64,000 nucleotides of DNA from Escherichia whittamii (lineage in GTDB: Bacteria; Pseudomonadota; Gammaproteobacteria; Enterobacterales; Enterobacteriaceae). Where the stretch lies: assembly GCF_014836715.1 (NCBI RefSeq), contig NZ_JACSQI010000001.1, forward strand, positions 183,447-247,446, in the 5' to 3' direction. Shown piece by piece: positions 22,769 through 34,025 of this stretch (within the stretch, counting starts at the first letter, position 1; each line of letters starts with the position of its first letter). The notes beneath the pieces are model-generated. The model did no database searches. It had not been told where the DNA came from and saw nothing but the letters and a program-made list of their open reading frames with translations. Made by a program: the position numbers and the translations under genes.

Positions 22769-23719
22769 TTAATCGACTTCACGAATATCGACACGTAGTT
22801 CTTTTGGTACTTCAAAAACAATGTTTTCTTCGCGACCTTCCAGCGAGATGGCTTCGCCGCCTCCAAGCTGTTGCAAACGAGCGACGACGTTCTGCACCAG
22901 AATATCCGGCGCTGATGCGCCCGCAGTCACACCGACACATTTCGCCTCTTTCACCCACTCTTCCTGGATGTCTGTCGCATCGTCAATTAAAAACGCGCGT
23001 TTACCCATACGCTGCGCCAGTTCTGCCAGACGGTTGGAGTTGGAGGAGTTTTTTGACCCGACCACCAGTACGACTTCCGCCTGTTCTGCCAGGGCGCGTA
23101 CCGCTTCCTGACGGTTGGTGGTGGCGTAACAAATGTCATCTTTGCGCGGACCGACAATTTTCGGGAAGCGTTTACGCAGCGCGTCGATAACATCAGACGT
23201 GTCATCCACCGATAGCGTGGTCTGGGTCATAAAGGAGAGTTTCTCTTCATTTTTGACCGTCAGTTTCCACACATCGTCCGGCGATTCGACCAGATACATT
23301 CCCCCTTCCGGGTTGCTGTACTGGCCCATCGTGCCTTCCACTTCCGGATGCCCGGCGTGACCGATGAGAATCGACTCTTCGCCACGACGACTGGCGCGGG
23401 CGACTTCCATATGCACTTTGGTCACCAGCGGACAGGTCGCGTCGAATACCGTGAGGTCGCGGCTTTTCGCTTCGTTACGTACCGCCTGAGAAACACCATG
23501 TGCGGAGAAGATCAGGATCGCGCCGTCTGGCACTTCGCTGATCTGCTCAATAAAAATAGCCCCACGCTCGCGCAGGCTATCGACCACGTAGCGGTTATGC
23601 ACAACTTCGTGGCGGACATAAATCGGTGCGCCGTAAATGGCCAGCGCGTTTTCAACAATGCTGATAGCGCGGTCTACCCCGGCACAAAAACCACGTGGGT
23701 TGGCCAACAGGATCTGCAT
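22769..23719 (-). CDS. ispH: 4-hydroxy-3-methylbut-2-enyl diphosphate reductase IspH
   Basis: This 316-residue iron-sulphur enzyme makes IPP and DMAPP in the last step of the MEP isoprenoid pathway. The three cluster cysteines are seen in [12 protein letters not shown] (Cys12), [11 protein letters not shown] (about 96) and [10 protein letters not shown] (about 197). It is the last gene of the operon, 1 bp after fkpB. Confidence 0.97.
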   Translation of the reverse strand: MQILLANPRGFCAGVDRAISIVENALAIYGAPIYVRHEVVHNRYVVDSLRERGAIFIEQISEVPDGAILIFSAHGVSQAVRNEAKSRDLTVFDATCPLVTKVHMEVARASRRGEESILIGHAGHPEVEGTMGQYSNPEGGMYLVESPDDVWKLTVKNEEKLSFMTQTTLSVDDTSDVIDALRKRFPKIVGPRKDDICYATTNRQEAVRALAEQAEVVLVVGSKNSSNSNRLAELAQRMGKRAFLIDDATDIQEEWVKEAKCVGVTAGASAPDILVQNVVARLQQLGGGEAISLEGREENIVFEVPKELRVDIREVD

Positions 23720-23720
23720 G

Positions 23721-24170
23721 TTACGCCTCCAGTGCCGGATCGATTTCCAGCACTTCTATATCAAAATGAACGGTCTGCCCGGCCAGCGGATGGTTGAAAT
23801 CAACGGTAATCGAATCACCGTTAATTTCGCGGATCACACCAGGCATCTCACTGCCATCCATTGCGGTAAAAAGCATTATTGCGCCAATTTCTGGCTCGCC
23901 TGCATCCATAAACTCACGGCGGGAGAAGTACTGAATCAGGTCCGGTGACGGCACGCCAAACGCCGCATCTGGCTCCAGCGAGAAGGTGGTTTTGTCGCCC
24001 ACTTTCAGCCCGAGCAGGTGTTGCTCCAGCCCTTCTGACAGGGAAGCATCGCCCAGGCGGAACAGCGCCGGTTTACCGTTGTTGCGAGTGGACTCGGCGG
24101 TGGTGCCATCGTCGAGTTTTAGCGTGAAGTGCACCAGGACGGCGCTATTGCTCTGTACAGATTCAGACAT
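23721..24170 (-). CDS. fkpB: FKBP-type peptidyl-prolyl isomerase FkpB
   Basis: This 149-residue SlyD-like FKBP prolyl isomerase (also SlpA) is cytosolic. The FKBP halves ([18 protein letters not shown] and the C-terminal [21 protein letters not shown]) flank an insert-in-flap region. It is fourth in the operon, separated from lspA by a REP hairpin. Confidence 0.95.
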
Positions 24171-24200
24171 GCAGGTTTGCTCTTGTATTTTGAGGATTTT

Positions 24201-24250
24201 TGCCGGATGCGGCCTACGATTTCGCAGTAATCAGTAGGCCGCATCCGGCA
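24201..24250. repeat. REP hairpin between lspA and fkpB
   Basis: A perfect 16-bp inverted repeat, TGCCGGATGCGGCCTA (24201-24216) with TAGGCCGCATCCGGCA (24235-24250), lies in the 87-bp gap inside the operon. It has no T run and is more likely a REP element than a terminator. Confidence 0.88.
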
Positions 24251-24257
24251 GGGTTTA

Positions 24258-24752
24258 TTATTGTTTTTTCGCTTTAGAAGGCAAAAAACCTTCCAGCACA
24301 ATCAATGCCGCACCGACACAGATAGCAGTATCGGCAAGGTTGAAGGTGGCAAAGTGCCAGTCGCCGACGTAGAAGTCGATCATATCGACAACGAAGCCGT
24401 GCCACAGGCGGTCGAACAGGTTGCCCAGCGCACCGCCAATAATCAGCGCGTAAGCGATATTGTTTAGCTTTTGCGAGGCCTTCGAGCGATACATCATCAC
24501 CACAAGGATCACGCTAATACCAATCGCAATACCGGCAAAGAACCAACGCTGCCAGCCGCCGCTATCGGCAAGGAAACTAAACGCTGCGCCATAGTTACGC
24601 GCATAATGCAGATTAAGCGACGGGAACAGCGGTACCGTATCCCCCAGAGCAAAGTTCTGGAGGATCAGGTATTTGCTGCCCAGATCGATAATCAGCACGA
24701 CTACCACCAGCCACAGCCAGCGTAGCCCTGTTGAACAGATCGATTGACTCAT
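24258..24752 (-). CDS. lspA: lipoprotein signal peptidase LspA
   Basis: This 164-residue four-helix inner-membrane aspartyl peptidase removes signal peptides from diacylated prolipoproteins. The catalytic aspartates lie in [22 protein letters not shown] (about 108-129) and downstream FNLADTAI. Its start overlaps the ileS stop by one base. Confidence 0.97.
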   Translation of the reverse strand: MSQSICSTGLRWLWLVVVVLIIDLGSKYLILQNFALGDTVPLFPSLNLHYARNYGAAFSFLADSGGWQRWFFAGIAIGISVILVVMMYRSKASQKLNNIAYALIIGGALGNLFDRLWHGFVVDMIDFYVGDWHFATFNLADTAICVGAALIVLEGFLPSKAKKQ

Positions 24753-27568
24753 CAGGCAAACTTACGTTTTTCACCGTCACCGGCGACGTTGCTGACACAG
24801 CGGCCGCAGATTTCTGCGTGTTCCGCCACCTTGCCGACGTCCTGGGTGTAGTGCCAGCAGCGTGGACACTTCTCACCTTCGGCTTTACTCAACGCGACTT
24901 TCAGCCCTTTGAGTACTTCGCTCTGCTGGGCATCAGCAGGTGCGTCGTTATAGTCTGCAACGGTAGCGCCGGAGGTCAACAGGACAAATCGTAATTCATC
25001 GCCCAGCGCGGTCAGTTTCGCCGCCAGTTCCGGTTCTGCATACAGCGTCACTGCAGCTTCCAGCGAGCCGCCCACTTTCTTGTCGGCACGCGCTTGCTCA
25101 ATGACTTTGTTCACTTCGCCACGCACTTTCAGCAGCTCGTCCCAGAACGCATCGTTCATCGCTTCGCTGTCTGCCAGACCAAACAGGCCTTCGTACCATT
25201 CGCCAGTGAAGACGTATTTTTCACGTTCGCCCGGCAGGTAGCCCCACACTTCATCAGCGGTGAAGGAGAGGATTGGTGCCATCCAGCGCACCAGCGCTTC
25301 TGCGATGTGATACAGCGCCGTCTGGCAGCTACGACGCGCCCGGCTTTCCGCTTTCGCGGTGTACTGACGGTCTTTGATGATGTCGAGGTAGAAGGAGCCC
25401 ATCTCAACGGAGCAGAAGCGCATCAGACGCTGTACCACTTCGTGGAAATCGTACGCTTCGTAAGCCTTGAGGATGTCTTCCTGTGCCGCTTTCGCACAAC
25501 CTACGGCCCAGCGGTCCAGTACCACCATCTCTTCCGGTTTCACCATATCTTTTGCCGGATCGAAACCATTCAGGTTTGCCAGCAGGAAGCGCGCGGTGTT
25601 ACGGATACGACGATAGCTGTCAGCAGCACGTTTCAGGATCTCGTCAGAAACGGCCATTTCACCGGTGTAGTCGGTTGATGCCACCCACAGACGCAGAATA
25701 TCCGCGCCAAGTTTGTTCATCACATCCTGCGGCGAAACGGTGTTGCCGATGGATTTAGACATCTTGCGGCCCTGACCATCTACGGTAAAGCCGTGGGTCA
25801 GTACCTGACGATACGGCGCTTTGCCTTTCATCGCGGTGGAGATCATCAGAGAAGACATGAACCAGCCACGGTGCTGGTCAGAACCTTCCAGATACATGTC
25901 CGCAGCGTGACCGGCAAATTCCGGGCGCACATCAACAACAGAAGAGTGGGTAGAGCCGGAGTCAAACCATACATCCAGCGTATCCGGCACTTTCACGTAC
26001 TGGTCAGCTTCGTCGCCGAGGAGCTCTTTCGCATCGAGATCCCACCACGCCTGGATACCGTCAACTTCAACGCGTTTTGCCACTTCTTCCATCAGTTCAA
26101 GGGTACGCGGATGCAGCTCTTCCGTGTCTTTGTGCACGAACAGTGACATCGGTACGCCCCAGGTGCGCTGACGGGAGATACACCAGTCTGGACGGTTAGC
26201 AACCATCGATTCGATACGCGCCTGACCCCAGTCCGGGATCCACTGCACGCCTTTGATCTCTTTCAGCGACTGCGCGCGCAGACCTTTCTGATCCATGCTG
26301 ACGAACCACTGCGGCGTTGCGCGGAAGATGATCGGCGTTTTGTGACGCCAGCAGCACGGATAGCTGTGCTGCATTTTCTCAACGTGCAGCAGCGCGCCTT
26401 TTTCCTGTAGCAGCGCAACGACGATGTCGTTCGCTTTGAAGACGTTAACGCCATCCAGCGTCGGGTAAGTACCCGGCAGATAAGTGCCGTCCGGGCCTAC
26501 CGGGTTAGCGGTTTCCAGACCATATTTCTGACCGATTACATAGTCGTCCGGGCCGTGGCCAGGCGCGGTGTGAACGGCACCGGTACCGGCATCCAGCGTA
26601 ACGTGATCGCCAAGGATTGCCGGGACGTCGAAGCCCATAAACGGATGGGTAAAGCGCAGCAGTTCCAGCTCTGCACCTTTTACCGTGCCGAGGATGGTGT
26701 AATCGCTAACGCCGATGCGCTGCATCACGCTTTCAACCAGATCTTTCGCCAGAATCACGGCCTGACCGTCGATCTGTACCAGCGCATAGTCGAAATCAGG
26801 TGCAATAGAGATTGCGCGGTTCGCAGGCAGTGTCCACGGCGTGGTAGTCCAGATAACCAGCGAGATTGGGCCGTTAACGTTGCTTACGCCAAATTTCGCT
26901 TTCAGCGCATCCTGATCGACCGCCTGGAAAGCGACGTCGATGGACGGAGAAGTTTTGTCGTAATACTCAACTTCCGCTTCTGCCAGTGCAGAACGGCAGT
27001 CAACGCACCAGTGTACCGGCTTCGCACCTTTGTGCAGATGGCCGTTGCCGATGATTTTGCCCAGCGCGCGGATGATGTTGGCTTCAGTTTTGAAGTCCAT
27101 GGTCAGGTACGGGCGCGACCAGTCGCCCAGCACGCCCAGACGGATAAAGTCTTTGCGCTGGCCGTCAACCTGGGTCGCAGCGTATTCACGGCACTTGGCG
27201 CGGAACTCGGCGGCGGTGAATTTCTCACCCGGCTTACCGTATTCTTGCTCTACCTTCAGCTCGATCGGCAGACCGTGGCAGTCCCAGCCAGGCACATACG
27301 GCGAGTCATAACCGGAAAGCCCTTTGGACTTCACGATAATGTCTTTCAGAATCTTGTTAACCGAGTGACCAATATGAATGCTGCCATTCGCATAAGGAGG
27401 GCCATCATGCAGAATGAAGGTTTTTTTGCCTTTTTTAGCCGCACGAATGATGCCGTACAGGTCATCATCAGTCCAACGCGCCAGCATTCCCGGTTCGCGC
27501 TTGGCGAGATCGCCACGCATCGGGAACCCTGTTTCCGGCAAATTCAGGGTTGATTTATAGTCACTCAT
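24752..27568 (-). CDS. ileS: isoleucyl-tRNA synthetase IleS
   Basis: This 938-residue class I aminoacyl-tRNA synthetase charges tRNA-Ile. The HIGH motif ([10 protein letters not shown], about 63-72), the CP1 editing domain, the KMSKS motif ([10 protein letters not shown], about 600) and the C-terminal zinc-binding cysteines (CPRCWHY and CGRCV, about 901-925) are all present. It lies between ribF and lspA. Confidence 0.98.
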   Translation of the reverse strand: MSDYKSTLNLPETGFPMRGDLAKREPGMLARWTDDDLYGIIRAAKKGKKTFILHDGPPYANGSIHIGHSVNKILKDIIVKSKGLSGYDSPYVPGWDCHGLPIELKVEQEYGKPGEKFTAAEFRAKCREYAATQVDGQRKDFIRLGVLGDWSRPYLTMDFKTEANIIRALGKIIGNGHLHKGAKPVHWCVDCRSALAEAEVEYYDKTSPSIDVAFQAVDQDALKAKFGVSNVNGPISLVIWTTTPWTLPANRAISIAPDFDYALVQIDGQAVILAKDLVESVMQRIGVSDYTILGTVKGAELELLRFTHPFMGFDVPAILGDHVTLDAGTGAVHTAPGHGPDDYVIGQKYGLETANPVGPDGTYLPGTYPTLDGVNVFKANDIVVALLQEKGALLHVEKMQHSYPCCWRHKTPIIFRATPQWFVSMDQKGLRAQSLKEIKGVQWIPDWGQARIESMVANRPDWCISRQRTWGVPMSLFVHKDTEELHPRTLELMEEVAKRVEVDGIQAWWDLDAKELLGDEADQYVKVPDTLDVWFDSGSTHSSVVDVRPEFAGHAADMYLEGSDQHRGWFMSSLMISTAMKGKAPYRQVLTHGFTVDGQGRKMSKSIGNTVSPQDVMNKLGADILRLWVASTDYTGEMAVSDEILKRAADSYRRIRNTARFLLANLNGFDPAKDMVKPEEMVVLDRWAVGCAKAAQEDILKAYEAYDFHEVVQRLMRFCSVEMGSFYLDIIKDRQYTAKAESRARRSCQTALYHIAEALVRWMAPILSFTADEVWGYLPGEREKYVFTGEWYEGLFGLADSEAMNDAFWDELLKVRGEVNKVIEQARADKKVGGSLEAAVTLYAEPELAAKLTALGDELRFVLLTSGATVADYNDAPADAQQSEVLKGLKVALSKAEGEKCPRCWHYTQDVGKVAEHAEICGRCVSNVAGDGEKRKFA

Positions 27569-27610
27569 CAGATTCTCGGTTCCGTATTTCGGTTTGATTA
27601 CATAACAGGC

Positions 27611-28552
27611 TTAAGCCGGTTTTGTTAGCCCAAAAAATTCGCGGGCGGTTAATTCATCACGCGCAATCTGCGCTTTCAGTTCGTCCAGCGACGCAAATCG
27701 CTGCTCATTGCGTATTTTTTTACGCAGCACTACTTGTATATGGCGACCGTACAGGTCCATTACAACATCTAACAAATGCACTTCCAGCTGCTGGCGAATA
27801 CCTGCAACCGTTGGGCGTGTTCCGATGTTTGCAACGCCGGGTAACGGCTTTTCACCGAGGCCCAGCACTTCTACCGCATAAACCCCTTTCACCGGGGAAA
27901 CCTGACGGCGCAGCGGTACATTCGCCGTCGGGAAACCTATAGTGCGCCCTAATTCATCACCGTGGACCACACGCCCGGAGATGGCAAACGGGTGCCCCAG
28001 TAAACTTTCTGCCAGAGCCAGATTGTCATCCGCCAGTGCCTGACGCACGGCGGTACTGCTGATACGCACGCCACCTTCGCAAAAAGTTTGCGTACTGGTG
28101 ATATCGAAGCCGTATTCCGCGCCAGCTTTCTGTAATAACAAGAAATCGCCTTCACGACCAGCGCCAAAGCGGAAATCATCACCCACGGCGAGGAATTTTA
28201 CCCGCAAATGCTTCACCAGAAGATCACTGATGAAATTTTGCGCGGTTAACGCCGCAAAACGCCTGTCAAAACGCACGCAGAGCACGTAATCTACGCCGCA
28301 CTCTGCAAGGTAACGCAGTTTTTCCCGCAACCGGGTCAGTCGCGCCGGGGCTTTATCAGTGGCAAACAGTTCCAGCGGTTGAGGCTCGAAAATCATCACC
28401 ATCACCGGTAAGTTTCGCTTGCGCCCTTCTTCCCGTAAGCCCTGTAACAACGCACGATGACCGCGATGCACGCCGTCGAAATTACCAATAGTCAGCACAC
28501 ACCCTTCTTGCGGGGCCTGGCTGAGATTATGTATGCCGCGTATCAGCTTCAT
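27611..28552 (-). CDS. ribF: bifunctional riboflavin kinase/FAD synthetase RibF
   Basis: This 313-residue enzyme makes FMN then FAD. The N-terminal adenylyltransferase has GNFDGVHRGH (about 23-32); the C-terminal riboflavin kinase has GRTIGFPTANV (about 204-214). It is the first gene of the operon; ileS starts 42 bp after its stop. Confidence 0.97.
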   Translation of the reverse strand: MKLIRGIHNLSQAPQEGCVLTIGNFDGVHRGHRALLQGLREEGRKRNLPVMVMIFEPQPLELFATDKAPARLTRLREKLRYLAECGVDYVLCVRFDRRFAALTAQNFISDLLVKHLRVKFLAVGDDFRFGAGREGDFLLLQKAGAEYGFDITSTQTFCEGGVRISSTAVRQALADDNLALAESLLGHPFAISGRVVHGDELGRTIGFPTANVPLRRQVSPVKGVYAVEVLGLGEKPLPGVANIGTRPTVAGIRQQLEVHLLDVVMDLYGRHIQVVLRKKIRNEQRFASLDELKAQIARDELTAREFFGLTKPA

Positions 28553-28559
28553 GTCTGGC

Positions 28560-28778
28560 TCAAAACAGTGAAAATCGTCCGAGTATACCTTGTACAGCGG
28601 TCAAGGTTAACCGGCGATTGAGTACCGAAATCAGAAAGAAGTGGCTTTTCATTGCCATGGCGCAAATCACGGGAAGAAACTCACGGCCTGATGCAATTTT
28701 TATCGCGGAAAAGCTGTATTCACACCCCGCAAGCTGGTAGAATCCTGCGCCATCACTACGTAACGAGCGCCGGCACAT
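28560..28778 (-). CDS. yaaY: small uncharacterised protein YaaY
   Basis: This 72-residue open frame matches the K-12 yaaY annotation almost residue for residue. It lies just upstream of ribF on the same strand, and it covers the region from which the ribF operon and the divergent rpsT are likely transcribed. It has no recognisable domain, and I see no strong ribosome site. It may be a leader peptide or non-coding. Confidence 0.45.
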   Translation of the reverse strand: MCRRSLRSDGAGFYQLAGCEYSFSAIKIASGREFLPVICAMAMKSHFFLISVLNRRLTLTAVQGILGRFSLF

Positions 28779-28859
28779 TAACGGCGCTTATTTGCACAAA
28801 TCCATTGACAAAAGAAGGCTAAAAGGGCATATTCCTCGGCCTTTGAATTGTCCATATAG

Positions 28860-29144
<285 letters not shown>

Positions 29145-29167
29145 TCGCCTTTTGTTGTCAGCTTTGT

Positions 29168-29195
29168 AAAAAAGCCCGCGCAAGCGGGTTTTTTT
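29168..29195 (+). terminator. rpsT terminator
   Basis: AAAGCCCGC, loop GCAA, GCGGG and a run of seven T form a classical intrinsic terminator 24 bp after the rpsT stop. Confidence 0.92.
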
Positions 29196-29272
29196 ATGCC
29201 TGCGCGCCTGAAAGTTTCAAATGAAAGACATCTCTCTTTTACTTAGTCCTGCCGCCATATATTTCCCCAAGG

Positions 29273-29315
29273 ATAAAACATTTAACATTTCATCATGAAA
29301 ATGAAAATGTTTTAT
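29273..29315. promoter_or_regulatory. 43-bp dyad upstream of the GPH/GH31 operon
   Basis: A dyad centred on C29294 has 17 of 21 arm positions complementary: outer arms ATAAAACATTT (29273-29283) and AAATGTTTTAT (29305-29315), inner arms TTTCAT/ATGAAA. It lies 236 bp upstream of the transporter ATG and 78 bp past the rpsT terminator. I infer an operator or a pair of stacked operators; no cognate regulator is adjacent. The remainder of 29196-29551 is AT-rich with no gene seen. Confidence 0.55.
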
Positions 29316-29551
29316 TCTCTGATAAAACGTGAACTGTATAACAAAATACAGATAAACAAAGCCAAAAACGAATTAACGCAAACTTAAAACGAAAAATTAT
29401 AATTGTCGCCACCACTCTCCTTAACTAATCTCATCCCCACAACGTTGTTTAAATCATTAATAAATATGCATTAAGGAAAGTCAGTATGTATTTGCTTAGA
29501 AAATAAAAGCTGTATTTCTGAGACAGGCATTCTTGTTCTGGAGAGAATATA

Positions 29552-30925
29552 ATGAGTTCCGTCATTGAAACCACTCAATCAACTTCATCCGATTCCTTAC
29601 CTTTAATACAGCGGATTAGCTACGGCTCACTGGATGTTGCCGGTAATCTGCTCTACTGTTTTGGCTCTACCTACATTCTTTATTTCTACACCGACGTAGC
29701 AGGGATTAGCCTGGCGGTTGCAGGCATCATCCTACTGCTGGCGCGCATTGTAGACGGTATCGATGCGCCAGTGTGGGGGATCATTATCGATAAAACCCAT
29801 TCGCGTTATGGAAAATGCCGTCCATGGTTTTTATGGTTACCATTACCTTTTGCTGTATTTAGTGCGCTTTCTTTCTGGTCACCCGATATCAGCATGACAG
29901 GAAAAGCTGTTTATGCAGCAATATCGTACATGTTAGCCAGCATTCTGTTTACTGGGTTGAATACACCATTAAGCGCCATATTACCGCTGATGACGCTGTC
30001 ACCAAAAGAACGCCTGGTATTAAACTCATATCGCATGACTGGTGGGCAAATTGGCGTACTATTAATGAATGCGACAGCACTGCCATTGGTCGCATTCCTT
30101 GGTAAGGGTAACGATAAAGCAGGCTTTATTTATACTGCCATTGTCTTTGCTGTAATATCCTGTGCCTTAACGTTGTTTGCCTTTAAAAATATTCGCGAAC
30201 TGGATACCGATAAAATACAGCAAGAACCACGACTGCCGATGAAAAAGAGTTTTTCGGCAATGAAAGGGAACTGGCCGTGGATCCTGATGGTAGTAGCGAA
30301 CCTCATCTTCTGGATTGCCCTACAGCAGCGCAACACCACTATTGTTTACTATTTAACCTACAACCTGGATCGCAAAGACTTGGTCCCGCTGGTCAACAGC
30401 CTCGCCACCATTCAGATCCTGTTTATCATTGCCATTCCGTTCTTCAGTCGCTATCTCACCAAAACCTGGATTTGGATTACCGGGCTGCTGGTCGCGATGT
30501 CAGGCGGGGGCCTCATGTGGCTGGCCGCCGACAGCATCCCTTTGATGATCGCCGCCTGGGTATTCGCCAATATCGGCAGCGGCATCGCCTGCTCTATGCC
30601 TTTCGCGATGCTCGGTTTCGCCGTTGACTTTGGTCGCTGGAAAACCGGCATTAAAGCGACCGGCATTCTGATCGCCTTCGGCAGCACCTTCTGCATCAAG
30701 ATGGGCAGTGGTATCGGTACAGCTTTCGCTGCCTTGATTATGGACAGCTTTGGTTATATCCCCAACCAACAACAGACGGCTGCAGGGTTGGAAGGTATCA
30801 GTCTGGCATTTATCTGGGTCCCCGCACTGCTCTTTGCTCTCGCGGCTGTACCACTGCTCTTCTTTCGCCAGTATGAAGCGATGGAAGGTCGTATCCAACA
30901 CGATCTGCAAGTCCACAATCGTTGA
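29552..30925 (+). CDS. GPH-family sugar:cation symporter
   Basis: This 457-residue inner-membrane protein has about 12 hydrophobic segments and resembles the glycoside-pentoside-hexuronide family (K-12 YicJ, YagG). Family features are YGSLDVAGNLLYCFGSTYILYFYTD near residues 24-48 and the loop DKTHSRYGKCRPWFLW (about 86-101). It probably imports the glycoside cut by the GH31 enzyme encoded 38 bp downstream. GGAGAG precedes the ATG. K-12 has an IS1 rather than this pair between rpsT and nhaR. Confidence 0.88.
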   Translation: MSSVIETTQSTSSDSLPLIQRISYGSLDVAGNLLYCFGSTYILYFYTDVAGISLAVAGIILLLARIVDGIDAPVWGIIIDKTHSRYGKCRPWFLWLPLPFAVFSALSFWSPDISMTGKAVYAAISYMLASILFTGLNTPLSAILPLMTLSPKERLVLNSYRMTGGQIGVLLMNATALPLVAFLGKGNDKAGFIYTAIVFAVISCALTLFAFKNIRELDTDKIQQEPRLPMKKSFSAMKGNWPWILMVVANLIFWIALQQRNTTIVYYLTYNLDRKDLVPLVNSLATIQILFIIAIPFFSRYLTKTWIWITGLLVAMSGGGLMWLAADSIPLMIAAWVFANIGSGIACSMPFAMLGFAVDFGRWKTGIKATGILIAFGSTFCIKMGSGIGTAFAALIMDSFGYIPNQQQTAAGLEGISLAFIWVPALLFALAAVPLLFFRQYEAMEGRIQHDLQVHNR

Positions 30926-30963
30926 GTTTATCAACATGCCATTTGCTCCTGGGAGGAACAATT

Positions 30964-33003
30964 ATGTCGTTTATTAAGCAAGATCCCCACCGTCTGGTCT
31001 GGCAACAAGACGATCGTTATCTCTGGATTGAGGCCTGGGGAGAAAACAGTTTACGCGTGCGAAGCGGCCGCCATTTACCGGTAATGCGCAATGAAAACTG
31101 GGCGTTAACTCAGGAGCCTGGCGATGCTGTCGCTCATATCACCTGGGATGAAAAACAGGCAACGCTGAGAAATGGTAAAATCACTGCCATCGTAAATCTT
31201 CAGGGGCAGCTCTCTTTCTGGCGTAATGACGATAAATGCCTGCTACAGGAGTTCTGGCGTCAACGTGGCGAAATTGGTGAAGATGAGTCAGCACACGGCC
31301 AATATGTGAGCGCTCTTAATCTACAGGCCCGTGAATTCAAGCCTATTCCTGGCGGGAAATTTACGATTAAGGCACGATTTGAAGCCAACGATGGCGAGAA
31401 ACTGTTTGGCATGGGTCAGTATCAGCAACCAAATCTGGATTTAAAAGGTTGCATGCTGGAACTGGCACAACGTAACTCGCAGGCTTCTGTTCCCTTCCTG
31501 CTATCAAATCAGGGTTATGGTTTTCTGTGGAATAACCCAGCAATTGGCCGCGTCACCTTCGCGCAAAACGGCACGGAATGGGTAGCAGAGGTCAGTGAAC
31601 AACTGGACTACTGGATCACCGCGGGCGATACACCGGCAGAAATCAGTGAAGCCTATGCACGAGTCACCGGTACGCCACCGATGATGCCTGATTACGCAAT
31701 GGGGTTCTGGCAATGCAAGCTTCGCTATCGTAATCAACAAGAATTGTTAGAGGTCGCACGCGGCTACAAGCAACGCAATCTTCCGATCTCGGTGATTGTC
31801 ATCGATTTCTTCCATTGGCCTAATCAGGGCGACTGGATGTTCGATCTGCGTGACTGGCCCGATCCCGACGCGATGATCGCCGAATTAAAAGAAATGGGCA
31901 TCGAACTGATGGTTTCATTCTGGCCTACCGTAGATAACCGTACCGAGAGTTATCGGGAGATGAAAGAAAACGGCTGGCTGGTCCATACCGAGCGTGGTTT
32001 GCCGATCAATATGGATTTCCTTGGCAACACCACATTCTTTGATGCGACCCATCCTGGCGCACGGGAATATGTCTGGAACAAAGCCAAACGCAATTATTAC
32101 GATAAAGGCGTGAAGCTGTTCTGGCTGGATGAAGCCGAGCCGGAGTTCGGTGTTTACGATTACGACAACTATCGTTACTACGCAGGGCCGGTGCTGGAAG
32201 TCGGTAATATCTATCCGCGTATGTACGCCAAAACTTTCTTCGATGGCATGCAGGCTGCCGGAGAGAAGCAGGTGATCAACCTGCTACGTTGCGCCTGGGC
32301 CGGTAGTCAGAAATATGGTGCTCTGGTGTGGTCAGGCGATATCCACTCTTCCTTCCGATCTCTGCGCAATCAGTTTGCTGCGGGGCTGAACATGGGAATT
32401 GCCGGGATCCCGTGGTGGACGACGGATATTGGCGGTTTCCACGGTGGCAACATACATGATCCAAAATTCCATGAACTGCTTATTCGCTGGTTCCAGTGGG
32501 GGGTATTCAGCCCAGTAATGCGTTTACATGGCAACCGCGACCCGCAAGTTTTGCCAGAACAAACCTATCGTGATGGCATCGCACAATGTCCGACCGGCGC
32601 GCCGAATGAAGTCTGGAGCTACGGTGAAGAAACCGGTGAAATTCTCACTGCCTGCCTGCAGTTGCGTGAGAAGCTGAAACCTTATATCAGTAAAATTATG
32701 GCTGAGACGCACGAGAAGAACAGCCCGGTAATGCGCACGATGTTCTTTGAATTTCCTGACCAGGCAGAAAGCTGGAATATTTATGATCAGTACTGCTTTG
32801 GCCCGGACCTTCTCATTGCTCCTGTAATGCACGAAGGTGCTCGCTCACGTGATGTCTGGTTGCCAGCCGGAGAAACGTGGATCGATTTTTATACCCATGA
32901 ACACTACGCGGGTGGGCAAACGCTTCATCAGTGCACGCCGCTGCACCAGATACCGGTATTCGTTCGTGAGAAAGGGAAATATCGCCAGCTATTACCCGTT
33001 TAA
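30964..33003 (+). CDS. glycoside hydrolase family 31 alpha-glycosidase
   Basis: This 679-residue GH31 enzyme is related to YicI alpha-xylosidase but about 90 residues shorter. The nucleophile is Asp389 in FWLDEAEPE and the acid/base Asp459 in WSGDIHSSF; both are intact. It has an N-terminal beta-sandwich, a TIM barrel from about residue 240, and C-terminal beta domains. No signal peptide, so it acts in the cytoplasm on the imported glycoside. ATG 30964 with GGGAGGA is preferred to ATG 30922, which overlaps the symporter stop. Exact substrate (xyloside, glucoside or galactoside) is not decidable from sequence. Confidence 0.88.
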   Translation: MSFIKQDPHRLVWQQDDRYLWIEAWGENSLRVRSGRHLPVMRNENWALTQEPGDAVAHITWDEKQATLRNGKITAIVNLQGQLSFWRNDDKCLLQEFWRQRGEIGEDESAHGQYVSALNLQAREFKPIPGGKFTIKARFEANDGEKLFGMGQYQQPNLDLKGCMLELAQRNSQASVPFLLSNQGYGFLWNNPAIGRVTFAQNGTEWVAEVSEQLDYWITAGDTPAEISEAYARVTGTPPMMPDYAMGFWQCKLRYRNQQELLEVARGYKQRNLPISVIVIDFFHWPNQGDWMFDLRDWPDPDAMIAELKEMGIELMVSFWPTVDNRTESYREMKENGWLVHTERGLPINMDFLGNTTFFDATHPGAREYVWNKAKRNYYDKGVKLFWLDEAEPEFGVYDYDNYRYYAGPVLEVGNIYPRMYAKTFFDGMQAAGEKQVINLLRCAWAGSQKYGALVWSGDIHSSFRSLRNQFAAGLNMGIAGIPWWTTDIGGFHGGNIHDPKFHELLIRWFQWGVFSPVMRLHGNRDPQVLPEQTYRDGIAQCPTGAPNEVWSYGEETGEILTACLQLREKLKPYISKIMAETHEKNSPVMRTMFFEFPDQAESWNIYDQYCFGPDLLIAPVMHEGARSRDVWLPAGETWIDFYTHEHYAGGQTLHQCTPLHQIPVFVREKGKYRQLLPV

Positions 33004-33024
33004 AAGACATCGTTTGTTCGTTAG

Positions 33025-33049
33025 CACGCCCCGTATGTAGCGGGGCGTG
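33025..33049. terminator. hairpin between the convergent GH31 and nhaR genes
   Basis: A perfect 9-bp stem, CACGCCCCG with CGGGGCGTG, loop 7, sits between the two stops. There is no T run, so termination is inferred from position. Confidence 0.55.
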
Positions 33050-33060
33050 GATTCTGATAT

Positions 33061-33966
33061 CTATCGTGAAGCGGGAGAAAACAACGCAGAATAATCCGTA
33101 TTACAGATACGCTGTACTGCCGGATGCTGAATCATGCGTTCAGCAAAAATGGCATGATACTCTTCCATCACATTCTCAACGCGGCCAATTTCCACGACAG
33201 TTTTATCAGCATAAAAATCATATGCATAAAGCGTCGGCGCGACAAAAATAGCATTGTGCATCGCGCCAAAAGCTTTCATCAACGCGGCATCATCAAACTC
33301 ACCAAGAATCTCGACGTTTAATCCCTGGGAATTAAACCAGTTAAGCAATTTGCGCCCTAACATGGAGCGACGCCCAGGAATCAGTAGCCGCCGTTCTTCC
33401 AGACAAGCCGGGAAGGTTTTTTCCGGCGGCGGATTCGTGCACCAGAAGCTCACGCCGCATTCTCCAATCCTCACGGAGAACAGGCCTTCCTGCTGCGTAG
33501 AATCTATCGGGCAATCGGAAATGATCATGTCCAGTTTATGCTGACTTAGCTGCTCGAGGAGCATTTCGTGAGTAGACTCAAAGCAACGTAGATGAATCGG
33601 CTCCCCTTCTACCACTGCGGCATTCAGTACGCTACTGACCAGACGTTTGGAAAGCGCATCAGCCACGCCAACATCAAACAATAAATTGGACTCTTTGCGA
33701 TAGTTCACGATATCCAGCATTTCCTGACTTAAAGTGAACATTTTATCGGCATAGCGATAGACCAGTTCACCCAGTTCACTGGGTTCCAGACCACGTCCTT
33801 TACGCTTAAATAATTTCCCTTGCAGACGCTCTTCCAGAGCCCTGATCTGCCCGGTAATCGTTTGTGGTGTTAAATAGAGCGCCTCCGCTGCGCCAACCAC
33901 AGAACCTTCTTTGTAGACATGCCAGAAGTAGTATAAGTGGTTGTAATTGATATGAGACATGCTCAT
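33061..33966 (-). CDS. nhaR: LysR-family activator NhaR
   Basis: This 301-residue LysR-type regulator responds to sodium and activates nhaA, and in E. coli also the pga biofilm operon. The helix-turn-helix lies at about 9-60 ([26 protein letters not shown]) and an effector domain follows. ATG 33966 gives K-12 length; an ATG six codons upstream is less likely. It lies 59 bp downstream of nhaA. Confidence 0.95.
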   Translation of the reverse strand: MSMSHINYNHLYYFWHVYKEGSVVGAAEALYLTPQTITGQIRALEERLQGKLFKRKGRGLEPSELGELVYRYADKMFTLSQEMLDIVNYRKESNLLFDVGVADALSKRLVSSVLNAAVVEGEPIHLRCFESTHEMLLEQLSQHKLDMIISDCPIDSTQQEGLFSVRIGECGVSFWCTNPPPEKTFPACLEERRLLIPGRRSMLGRKLLNWFNSQGLNVEILGEFDDAALMKAFGAMHNAIFVAPTLYAYDFYADKTVVEIGRVENVMEEYHAIFAERMIQHPAVQRICNTDYSALFSPASR

Positions 33967-34025
33967 TTCTCTCCCTGATAACAATGAAAAGGGAGCCGTT
34001 TATGGCTCCCCGGTAAACCGCCCTG

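Noticed and set aside
24201..24250. Terminator between lspA and fkpB
   Set aside because: The hairpin has no T run and matches the REP consensus, and fkpB and ispH belong to the same operon.
26555..27553. 332-codon frame antisense to ileS
   Set aside because: Another shadow of a high-expression gene with no independent support.
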